From: Spirochaetales bacterium
GTDB lineage: Bacteria; Spirochaetota; Spirochaetia; Sphaerochaetales; Sphaerochaetaceae
Direction of reading: 5' to 3'
Assembly: GCA_017475725.1 (NCBI GenBank)
Contig: JAFVFA010000213.1
Location: forward strand, 1-5,036
DNA length: 5,036 nucleotides
A program made the translations under genes and the position numbers. Every line of letters begins with the position of its first letter. Position 1 is the first letter of the stretch. Below the pieces are notes generated by a model. It had not been told where the DNA came from. It did no database searches and was given only the letters and a program-made list of their open reading frames with translations. Positions 1-5,036 of the stretch are shown here, piece by piece.

Positions 1-1
1 C

Positions 2-487
2 TCCGAGTTCAGGATCAGAAGCGAAGGCAACGACGTCTTCTGCCTCGATTGCGGCGCCAGGGCCACCATACAGGACGACTTCACCTTCAGGTGGCAGGGG
101 GACAGACAGTACTTCGAGAACTACAGCCAGTGGTATGACTGGCAGTACGAGAAGGTCAAGGCCGAGGTCGCGGACCCCAACTTCCGAATGGAGGACGAGT
201 TCGATCTTGGAGAGGACGAGCCTGGCGTGGACAACTACGTGAAGGTCGGCCACGGCACCCTCACCTTCACCCATGAAGGCTGGGACTTCAAGGGGACCTA
301 CAAGGGCCAGCCCTTCGAGGACCACGACGATCCCAGATCCGTCTTCCTTGCGACCCTCAAGGTCGGACTCCATATCGAGCTCCCGATGAAGAACGGCCAC
401 TGCAGGGTCTACTACCCCAAGGACGGGCTCACCAGCATGAAGTGGCACATCGCCTCCAGAGCCATGAGCGAACTCCTCGGTTCCTGA
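2..487 (+). CDS. C-terminal part of a probable lysophospholipid (1-acyl-glycerol-3-phosphate) acyltransferase, 5' truncated
   Basis: The frame is open from the left edge to a TGA at 485-487, giving 161 residues; the start and most of the protein lie outside. An ATG at 188 is internal, because the same frame is clearly coding upstream of it. Visible are a CxxC pair (FCLDCG, C14 and C17 of the fragment), probably the second half of a zinc ribbon, an aromatic segment around YSQWYDWQ (residues 41-48), an acidic linker near 63-76, and a beta-rich tail opening with GTLTFTHEG (84-92). From memory, this order of CxxC knuckle, W-x-W-Q segment and GTLT-type tail follows the acyltransferase domain in a group of PlsC-like proteins of anaerobes, which acylate lysophosphatidate at the inner membrane. 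The catalytic HX4D motif is not in the window, so the assignment rests on the tail alone. An unrelated zinc-ribbon protein remains possible. No hairpin terminator follows before the groES promoter. Confidence 0.5.
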   Translation, partial: SEFRIRSEGNDVFCLDCGARATIQDDFTFRWQGDRQYFENYSQWYDWQYEKVKAEVADPNFRMEDEFDLGEDEPGVDNYVKVGHGTLTFTHEGWDFKGTYKGQPFEDHDDPRSVFLATLKVGLHIELPMKNGHCRVYYPKDGLTSMKWHIASRAMSELLGS

Positions 488-491
488 CCTG

Positions 492-520
492 TTGTCGATT
501 GGATTGTTTTTGGTTATATT
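492..520 (+). promoter_or_regulatory. sigma70-type promoter for groES
   Basis: TTGTCG at 492-497 (4 of 6 to the -35 consensus) and TATATT at 515-520 (5 of 6 to the -10 consensus) are separated by exactly 17 bases. The site begins five bases after the preceding stop codon. Transcription would start near 527, leaving a leader of about 45 bases. No CIRCE operator (TTAGCACTC-N9-GAGTGCTAA) is present, so HrcA control through that element is not supported here. Confidence 0.6.
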
Positions 521-541
521 AACGATGATGCGTCTAGGCGC

Positions 542-554
542 AGCATGAAATGCT
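542..554 (+). repeat. small inverted repeat in the groES leader
   Basis: AGCAT (542-546) and ATGCT (550-554) are perfect complements around a 3-base GAA loop. The repeat lies five bases before the AAGGAG ribosome binding site, inside the predicted leader. It could be a weak 5' hairpin or a small operator half-site pair. At five base pairs it may also be chance, and no known element matches it. Confidence 0.3.
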
Positions 555-558
555 TCAT

Positions 559-564
559 AAGGAG
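559..564 (+). promoter_or_regulatory. ribosome binding site of groES
   Basis: AAGGAG lies 8 bases before the ATG at 573. This fixes the start of groES and argues against the other-frame ATG at 589. Confidence 0.8.
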
Positions 565-572
565 ATGGATAT

Positions 573-836
573 ATGACAATCAAGCCGCTTGGAGAGAGAG
601 TTCTCGTTAAGATGGACAAGGTCGAGGAGAAGACAGCCGGTGGAATCTACATTCCGCAGACCGCTCAGCAGGAGAAGACACAGATCGCTGTGGTCGAGGC
701 TATCGGAGCAGACGTCAAGACCGTCAAGGTTGGACAGAAGATCCTCCATGACAAATATGCCGGAACATCAGTCAAGATGAATGATGACGAATACCTGATC
801 CTCAACATCAAGGACGTCCTGGCAATCATCGACTGA
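573..836 (+). CDS. groES: co-chaperonin GroES (Hsp10, 10 kDa chaperonin)
   Basis: An 87-residue protein that aligns over its whole length with GroES, the heptameric cytosolic lid of the GroEL folding chamber. The N-terminus TIKPLGERVLVK is the family signature. The mobile loop that binds GroEL spans about residues 16-37, with the hydrophobic tripeptide IYI at 25-27 after AGG, in the place of E. coli IVL. The later segments KVGQKILHDKYAGTSVK and EYLILNIKDVLAII are also standard. The stretch forming the roof hairpin (around 45-52) is shorter than in E. coli, as in many bacteria, which explains the slightly short length. The start is set by AAGGAG eight bases upstream. It has its own promoter and an intrinsic terminator, so it is probably monocistronic. 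Unusually, groEL does not follow; groES is known to sit apart from groEL in Treponema. Nothing suggests loss of function. Confidence 0.97.
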   Translation: MTIKPLGERVLVKMDKVEEKTAGGIYIPQTAQQEKTQIAVVEAIGADVKTVKVGQKILHDKYAGTSVKMNDDEYLILNIKDVLAIID

Positions 837-840
837 CAAT

Positions 841-870
841 GTGCCGGTCCAAGGGGACCCAAACTTGCAC
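841..870 (+). repeat. nested inverted repeats between groES and its terminator
   Basis: GGTCC (846-850) pairs with GGACC (855-859) around AAGG, and the flanking GTGC (841-844) pairs with GCAC (867-870), giving a stem with an asymmetric internal loop. It sits five bases after the groES stop codon and directly before the terminator hairpin. It would form a structured 3' UTR and might protect the message from exonucleases. Its function is inferred only. Confidence 0.4.
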
Positions 871-872
871 GA

Positions 873-899
873 GGGAGCTGAGAAGCTCCCTTTTTATTT
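873..899 (+). terminator. intrinsic terminator of groES
   Basis: GGGAGCT (873-879) and AGCTCCC (884-890) form a perfect seven-pair stem closed by a GAGA (GNRA-type) tetraloop, followed at once by TTTTTATTT. This is a textbook rho-independent terminator, 36 bases after the groES stop codon. It insulates the pectate lyase gene from groES. Confidence 0.92.
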
Positions 900-997
900 G
901 TCCTGAAAGCAATTAGCCTCACCATATCAAATACTGGCATTTACTAAAAAATAATGACATCTTCACCACTCTGGAGAGCCGGGTTTAGTCTACATCC

Positions 998-1002
998 GGA
1001 GG
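998..1002 (+). promoter_or_regulatory. ribosome binding site that sets the pectate lyase start
   Basis: GGAGG, followed by an A-rich spacer, lies 8 bases before the ATG at 1011. The in-frame ATG at 954 has no such site, and the 19 residues it would add do not resemble part of a signal peptide. The site can pair with upstream bases: TCTGGA at 970-975 with TCCGGA at 995-1000, one G-U pair included. No clear promoter can be placed between the groES terminator and here; AATAAT at 950-955 resembles a -10 box but lacks a good -35 partner. Confidence 0.75.
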
Positions 1003-1010
1003 AAAAACGA

Positions 1011-2330
1011 ATGAAGAAAGCACTTCTGTTCTTAATCATCGCAGGCATGGTGCTGGGATTCGCGTACGCCCAGTCCATAGTCGAGATAAACGGAGTCCCA
1101 ACCCAGGACTACGAGAACCTGATCGGATGGGGACCCGAAACCAGAGGAGGCCTTGACGGCAGGATCATAAAGGTCACTAACCTGAACGCAAACGGCGAAG
1201 GCTCTTTCCGCGCAGCTCTCGAGGCCGAAGGTCCACGTGTCATCATATTCGAGGTCGGTGGAGTCATCGATCTGGAGAAGAAGCAGATAAAGGTCAACAA
1301 CCCATACGTCACAATCGCCGGCCAGACCGCCCCCAGCCCGGGAATCACAATCATCCGCGGTGGAATCACAATCAACACACATGACTTTGTCATGCAGCAC
1401 GTCCGCTTCAGAATGGGAGACGCCGGAGCAGAGATCGGAGAGGGCTATGAGCCAGAGGTCTCGACAGGCGGAAACGGAAACGCATACAACGTCGTGGTTG
1501 ACCACTGCTCAGTTGCATGGGGAGTCGACGAGAACCTCTCAGTATCGGGAAAGAGAGGCTACGGACCCGAAAACGCATCCAGGAACATCACATACAGCAA
1601 CAACTTCATCTCAGAGGGACTCGCATGGTCAGTCCACAAGAAGCAGACCATGAACCACTCGATGGGAACGCTCGTCATGGATGACTGCACCAACGTGGCC
1701 ATCATCGGCAACTACTATGCACACAACTACGAGAGGAACCCATGGTTCAAGGGCAACAGCTCCGGAGTCGTCGTCAACAACCTCATCTACGACCCGGGTG
1801 CATGGTCAATCAGACTCTCATGGATCCCCAAGGAGTGGAAGGACCTTGAGGAGAGACCCAGCTCCCCTATCGTCTCCATAATCGGAAACTACGAGAAGGA
1901 AGGCCCATCGACAGAGGTCGTGGCCATGGTCGGATCCAACTACCCGGAGAACGACGAGCACGGCTACCTTGAGGACAACCTCATCTTCAAGATCGATGGC
2001 GTCACTCCTGGCAAGATCACTGACGAGAGCATCCCCATCGGCCTTCTGGACGAGAGACCGATCTGGGTCGACGGGCTCGAGGCCCTTCCGGCTGAGATCG
2101 TTCCGGCCTATGTCCTCGCCTTCTCAGGTGCAAGACCTGCAGACAGGGACGCGGTGGATCTCAGACTAATCGACGAGTTCTACAACGGCACAGGAAAGAT
2201 CATCAACAGCCAGAACGAGGTCGGAGGCTATCCTGTCGTCGAGCCAACATACAGGGCTCTGACAGAACCTGCCGATGGAGACATCGAGAACTGGCTCAAG
2301 CCGTTCACAGCTGAGGTCATGGGATACTGA
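1011..2330 (+). CDS. secreted pectate lyase, polysaccharide lyase family 1
   Basis: A 439-residue protein predicted to cleave de-esterified pectin (polygalacturonate) by calcium-dependent beta-elimination, outside the cytoplasm. Residues 1-20 are a Sec signal peptide: MKK, a hydrophobic core, and AYA before Q21 as the signal peptidase I site. No lipobox cysteine is present. The mature part has PL1 right-handed beta-helix features: GGLDGRIIKVTNLNANGEGS (46-65), the strand-rich VTIAGQTAPSPGITI (100-114), VDHCSVAWGVDENLS (163-177) with acidic residues suited to calcium binding, and HNYERNP (238-244), where R242 fits the catalytic arginine position. The C-terminal DRDAVDLRLIDEFYNGTGKI (378-397) and NEVGGYP (402-408) also recur in this family. 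No carbohydrate-binding module or sorting tail is seen. It appears monocistronic, with no transporter or other pectin gene beside it. The family is clear; the exact preference (pectate against methylated pectin) is not. Confidence 0.9.
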   Translation: MKKALLFLIIAGMVLGFAYAQSIVEINGVPTQDYENLIGWGPETRGGLDGRIIKVTNLNANGEGSFRAALEAEGPRVIIFEVGGVIDLEKKQIKVNNPYVTIAGQTAPSPGITIIRGGITINTHDFVMQHVRFRMGDAGAEIGEGYEPEVSTGGNGNAYNVVVDHCSVAWGVDENLSVSGKRGYGPENASRNITYSNNFISEGLAWSVHKKQTMNHSMGTLVMDDCTNVAIIGNYYAHNYERNPWFKGNSSGVVVNNLIYDPGAWSIRLSWIPKEWKDLEERPSSPIVSIIGNYEKEGPSTEVVAMVGSNYPENDEHGYLEDNLIFKIDGVTPGKITDESIPIGLLDERPIWVDGLEALPAEIVPAYVLAFSGARPADRDAVDLRLIDEFYNGTGKIINSQNEVGGYPVVEPTYRALTEPADGDIENWLKPFTAEVMGY

Positions 2331-2352
2331 TTCCTTGAAGAACGCTTGCAAT

Positions 2353-2398
2353 AGTGGTCGTAAAATGCCTGATGATGGTATTTTGCGACCACTTTTTT
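2353..2398 (+). terminator. long-stem intrinsic terminator after the pectate lyase gene
   Basis: AGTGGTCG (2353-2360) pairs perfectly with CGACCACT (2386-2393). The stem continues inward through AAAAT/ATTTT and GCC/GGT with two G-U pairs, giving about 17 pairs around a seven-base loop. A run of six T (2393-2398) follows on the plus strand, 22 bases after the lyase stop codon. On the minus strand no T run follows the stem, so it terminates the lyase transcript well and the opposing transcript poorly at best. Its T run reaches the last base of the inferred original stop of the opposing AbiEi-like gene. Confidence 0.9.
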
Positions 2399-2511
2399 CA
2401 ATCCAGATACTTCACGAACTCCTTCAGGAAACCCTTGTGGTAGGAGAGAAGGAAGTTCAGCTCACCGGACAGATGCCTGTCCCTTGTCGCCTGCCTGAAC
2501 CTGTAGGGGGG
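2398..2511 (-). pseudogene. displaced C-terminal coding tail of the AbiEi-like gene
   Basis: Beyond the run of six C on the minus strand (2511-2506), the sequence stays protein-like in the +1 frame for about 35 residues. It opens YRFRQATRDRHLSGELNF and ends KEFVKYLD at a TGA (2400-2398). Dropping one C joins it cleanly to the upstream frame as EPTP-YRFRQ and gives a protein of 241 residues. The composition (amphipathic, basic then hydrophobic) looks like a natural C-terminal helical region, whereas the 14 residues in the unshifted frame (LQVQAGDKGQASVR) look random. A base error in the assembly or a real inactivating mutation would both explain this. Confidence 0.6.
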
Positions 2512-3124
2512 TGGGTTCGATAATGCTAAGCAGGTGCGGAAGCTCCTTGACCGGAAGCGGGTACTCAAGGCGTGTGGCGGCGTAGTAGAGGTCAACGAAT
2601 GCCTTCTCCTGGTACGCGAAGCCATTCTTCTGAAGGGTGAAGTCACTTGAGGATAGCACGACGAACTGGATTCTGCGCCTCAGATTCTCATCTGAAAGCA
2701 TCTGCCCCTCATCCTCCGTCACAGCCAGATCCATGGCCCGCATGAGGTCCAACTGCACATTCTTGACATCCTTGGCTCTGGTGCAGACTATCACAGGATA
2801 AGAGCCATCCACCTTGACCCCGAGCCCGTTCAGACAGTCCAGACCTGACAGATAGAACTCATAGCCTGACCTGTCAAGGATCCCGAACGCGCTTCTGCTG
2901 AGCTCCGGTATGTTGGAGAACCTCTCGTCCTGCTCCGGGATGGTGGCTGATGCAACGTAGACACCATGGCCCTTTCTGGATATCATCCCCTTCTCCAGCT
3001 CATCGTGCAGATGCCAGGACACCGTGCTCCTGTTCATCTCCGGGAAAAGGGCATAGACATCCTGTGTGGAAAGGCTTCCCCTCTTCCTCAACGCATCTGA
3101 AAGCTTGTCCCTGAATGCGTCCAT
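2462..3124 (-). CDS. AbiEi-like winged-helix protein (possible DUF6577/type IV antitoxin relative), frame broken near its 3' end
   Basis: As it stands the frame encodes 220 residues from the ATG at 3124. A GTG two codons earlier (3130) is possible, but GAGGTGA at 3133-3127 makes a better Shine-Dalgarno for the ATG. Residues about 4-58 look like a winged helix: helices around FRDKLSDALRKRG and TQDVYALFP, a recognition helix near RSTVSWHLHDELEKG, and a wing ending GHGVYVAS. The middle part is alpha/beta, and EKAFVDLYYAATRLEYPLPV (about 173-192) resembles the EKxLxDL segment of AbiEi-type antitoxins. Those proteins regulate transcription and counter a nucleotidyltransferase toxin, AbiEii. No AbiEii gene lies downstream, where the convergent pectate lyase begins. 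The gene follows the helicase with an overlapping ribosome binding site, so translation is probably coupled. The family call comes from architecture and is moderate; a plain HTH regulator is the alternative. Confidence 0.5.
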   Translation of the reverse strand: MDAFRDKLSDALRKRGSLSTQDVYALFPEMNRSTVSWHLHDELEKGMISRKGHGVYVASATIPEQDERFSNIPELSRSAFGILDRSGYEFYLSGLDCLNGLGVKVDGSYPVIVCTRAKDVKNVQLDLMRAMDLAVTEDEGQMLSDENLRRRIQFVVLSSSDFTLQKNGFAYQEKAFVDLYYAATRLEYPLPVKELPHLLSIIEPTPLQVQAGDKGQASVR

Positions 3125-3126
3125 GG

Positions 3127-3133
3127 TCACCTC
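3127..3133 (-). promoter_or_regulatory. ribosome binding site overlapping the helicase stop codon
   Basis: Read on the minus strand, GAGGTGA at 3133-3127 begins inside the TGA stop of the helicase gene (3134-3132) and lies just before the ATG at 3124. It decides the start of the AbiEi-like gene and implies translational coupling of the two genes. Confidence 0.65.
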
Positions 3134-5036
3134 AATACAGGAAGGACTCGATCTTCTGACCGAGCGTCTTCGTCTCCGTCTCCGGATGGTAGCTCTCAGG
3201 CAGTGAGTGCAGCATCATGGCCCCATAGCCCTTGGAGACTATTCGCGAATCCAGGATCAGGACAATACCCTTGTCCGTGGTGTGCCTCATAAGCCTTCCG
3301 AAACCTTGCTTGAGGCGCATCGTCGCATCCGGAAGGGACAGACAGTAGAATCCGCTCTTCCCATCCTCCTCTAGCTTCGCATAGCGAGCCCTGTAGATGG
3401 GATCGTCAGGCATGCGGAACGGAAGCTTGGTTATAATGACCATTCTGAGCGTGTTCCCTGGTGCATCCACCCCCTCCCAGAAGCTGTCAGTGGCAAAGAG
3501 CACACTGTCGGTGTCCGCCTTGAAGTCCTCAAGCAAGGCATAGCGGTCCTTGTCACCCTGCTTCATGGTGGAAAGCCCCATGAGGGAGAAGCGCGGCCTG
3601 AGGTTCTCGAATACGTACTCCATCAGTCTGATGCTTGTGAAAAGCACCAGAGAGCCGCCGCCCGAGCTTGCCACGGCATCGTAGACGGCATTGCAGGTGA
3701 ACCTGGCGTACTCCTCCTCACTCTCCCGTGTGAAGGTGGGGGTGTCATAGGGGGTCAGGAGCATCAGGCGGCTTTTGTAGTCGAAGGGCGATGAGTATAC
3801 CTTGCGGATGTACGTGCGGTTCTCAAGCGGAAGCCCCACCCCTCGTCCCCAGTAAGCGAAGTCATCGTGGAGATCCAGCGTCGCACTGGTGCAGATCACC
3901 GAATCCAGCTTCCTGAACAGGGCATCGGATAGGACCTCGGAGACCTCAAGCGGGGCGATGTTGAATGTCACGTATTTGTTCGCACCGTGACGCTCTATGT
4001 CCAGATAGTGGATGTCCTCGTTCCAGTTCCTCCAGTCCATGAAGACCCCTAGCCTGTCGATGACGTCGGAGATCCTCGTTATATGCACATTGAACTCGTC
4101 GGCCTTGAACTGGTGGGCCTCATCCATGTCCAGCTTGGAGGCGAATGAGTTCAGCCTTGCCACCAGACGGCCGCCGTTCTCCACCACATCCTTGATGGCC
4201 TGGCCAAGCTGACCCTCGACATGGCCCATGTTCTTCTTAGTCAGAAGCAGATGTGCCAGGTTGTTGTATTCGAGCATGTTCAGGGCGGCCATGTTCAGGG
4301 TCTCCGCCCTGGCTTTCACAAGTGCGTAGAAGTCAAGGATGTCCTGGTAGATCTTCTGGTCCTTGCAGTACGGAAGCAGGTCGTCCAGGATCCTGCCGCT
4401 GCCCGCACCCTTGGCGCCCCTGCTGTCATAGATGTAGTCCATCTGCCTGCGGAGCGCATAGCTGGAGTATGTGCTGGTGAACAGGTCCGTCGCATGGCGC
4501 TCTATGTTGTGCGCCTCATCTATTACCAGATGCCTGAAAGGAGGGAGTATGGCCTCCTCGTCATAGCCGACCTCGTTCTCGTGTCTCGAGTTGCTGTCCA
4601 CGAACAGAAGATGGTGGTTGCAGATGATTATCGATGCCTCAGAAAGCCTCTTCTTGGCCTTAAAATAGAAGCATTCAGTGAAATAGGGACATTTTCCGCC
4701 CATGCAGAAATCACTGTCAGAACAGACGGATGTCCACAGGTTGAAGTCCAGCCTGCCCTGGTACTCGGTTCTCAGCCCGGTCTCGGTCTGTGCGGCGAAA
4801 GCGTTCAGCTTGCTTATCTCGGAGACCCCGTCATATGCGTAGAGCTCGTTGGCAAGCACCTCCTCGTGGAGCCTTCTCAGGCAGAGGTAGTTGTTCCTTC
4901 CGACGGCGATCGCTGTGGAGCATTCCCTGCCAAGGGCCTTGAACAGAGCCGGCAGGTCCTTCTCCATGAGCTGCTTCTGAAGGTTTATCGTGGATGTGGC
5001 TATGACCGTCCGGTCGTCGCTGTCATCGAAGGCGTA
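3132..5036 (-). CDS. dinG: DinG/XPD-family ATP-dependent DNA helicase with iron-sulfur cluster, 5' truncated
   Basis: The frame is open through the right edge, so 634 residues are visible and the N-terminus with Walker A is missing. The ATG at 4967 is internal: just before it the frame reads TVIATSTINLQKQL, the conserved motif Ia. Counting from the first visible residue, the XPD-type cluster cysteines are C105, C111, C116 and C122 (FCMGGKCPYFTEC), followed by IIICNHHLL and the DEAH box VIDEAHN (171-177). Helicase domain 2 has CTSATL (motif III, about 382-387), GSLVLFTS (461-468), FATDSFWEGVDAPG (motif V, 514-527) and QGFGRLMRH (motif VI, 577-585). All core residues in view are intact. DinG enzymes unwind DNA 5' to 3', resolving R-loops, G-quadruplexes and stalled replication structures in the cytoplasm. 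An N-terminal exonuclease domain, as in Firmicute DinG, cannot be excluded, nor can the YoaA subgroup. The gene precedes the AbiEi-like gene in the same transcript. Confidence 0.92.
   Translation of the reverse strand, partial: YAFDDSDDRTVIATSTINLQKQLMEKDLPALFKALGRECSTAIAVGRNNYLCLRRLHEEVLANELYAYDGVSEISKLNAFAAQTETGLRTEYQGRLDFNLWTSVCSDSDFCMGGKCPYFTECFYFKAKKRLSEASIIICNHHLLFVDSNSRHENEVGYDEEAILPPFRHLVIDEAHNIERHATDLFTSTYSSYALRRQMDYIYDSRGAKGAGSGRILDDLLPYCKDQKIYQDILDFYALVKARAETLNMAALNMLEYNNLAHLLLTKKNMGHVEGQLGQAIKDVVENGGRLVARLNSFASKLDMDEAHQFKADEFNVHITRISDVIDRLGVFMDWRNWNEDIHYLDIERHGANKYVTFNIAPLEVSEVLSDALFRKLDSVICTSATLDLHDDFAYWGRGVGLPLENRTYIRKVYSSPFDYKSRLMLLTPYDTPTFTRESEEEYARFTCNAVYDAVASSGGGSLVLFTSIRLMEYVFENLRPRFSLMGLSTMKQGDKDRYALLEDFKADTDSVLFATDSFWEGVDAPGNTLRMVIITKLPFRMPDDPIYRARYAKLEEDGKSGFYCLSLPDATMRLKQGFGRLMRHTTDKGIVLILDSRIVSKGYGAMMLHSLPESYHPETETKTLGQKIESFLY

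Noticed and set aside
488..572. CIRCE heat-shock operator upstream of groES
   Set aside because: No TTAGCACTC/GAGTGCTAA pair is present; the only inverted repeats there are short and unrelated.
665..940. Open frame antisense to groES and its terminator
   Set aside because: It runs through the groES terminator hairpin and is a shadow of the groES codons; the product resembles no known protein.
954..1010. Upstream ATG extending the pectate lyase by 19 residues
   Set aside because: It lacks a ribosome binding site and would bury the signal peptide, whereas the ATG at 1011 has GGAGG at ideal spacing and begins a classic signal sequence.
1032..1505. A 157-codon open frame antisense to the pectate lyase gene
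   Set aside because: Its product is low in recognisable structure and rich in Asp, Val, Ser and Cys, as expected from the complement of a codon-biased gene. It has no good ribosome binding site, and the plus-strand lyase is unmistakable.
2398..3130. A complete AbiE toxin-antitoxin system
   Set aside because: Only an AbiEi-like gene is present. No nucleotidyltransferase (AbiEii) gene adjoins it within the window, so calling a working system would be unsupported.
4253..4480. Open frame on the plus strand inside the helicase gene
   Set aside because: A Cys-, Ser- and Pro-rich product typical of an out-of-frame translation opposite a conserved helicase.
1..5036. Mobile element, CRISPR array, tRNA or rRNA
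   Set aside because: No terminal inverted repeats, transposase, regularly spaced direct repeats or recognisable RNA genes were seen on either strand.

Overview
This looks like an ordinary stretch of bacterial chromosome. By eye its GC content is in the mid-50s percent, and genes are dense on both strands. The organism cannot be fixed from 5 kb. A stand-alone groES, a secreted pectate lyase and an acyltransferase-like protein with a zinc-ribbon tail would suit an anaerobic spirochaete or Firmicute of a gut or plant-rich habitat. That placement is inference, with the spirochaete option slightly favoured because groES and groEL are known to be separated in Treponema.

Layout, left to right. (1) The C-terminal 161 residues of a plus-strand gene, open at the left edge, most likely a PlsC-type lysophospholipid acyltransferase with a zinc-ribbon tail. 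(2) groES on the plus strand, with its own sigma70-type promoter and a strong intrinsic terminator; groEL does not follow. (3) A plus-strand gene for a secreted family PL1 pectate lyase, with a signal peptide and a strong ribosome binding site, ending at a long hairpin with a T tract. (4) Two minus-strand genes reading towards the lyase. The first is a DinG/XPD-type iron-sulfur DNA helicase that runs off the right edge. The second follows directly downstream, with its Shine-Dalgarno overlapping the helicase stop codon: an AbiEi-like winged-helix protein whose frame breaks in a run of six C (six G on the plus strand) about 35 codons before what looks like its true end.

The plus-strand genes appear to be three independent units (lipid metabolism, protein folding, pectin breakdown). 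The two minus-strand genes form a coupled pair, and their pairing is the least conventional part of the window. No transposon, CRISPR array, tRNA or rRNA is visible, and I see no convincing new system. The points most worth a second look are the frameshifted AbiEi-like gene, its coupling to the helicase without an AbiEii toxin gene, and the structured segment just after groES.
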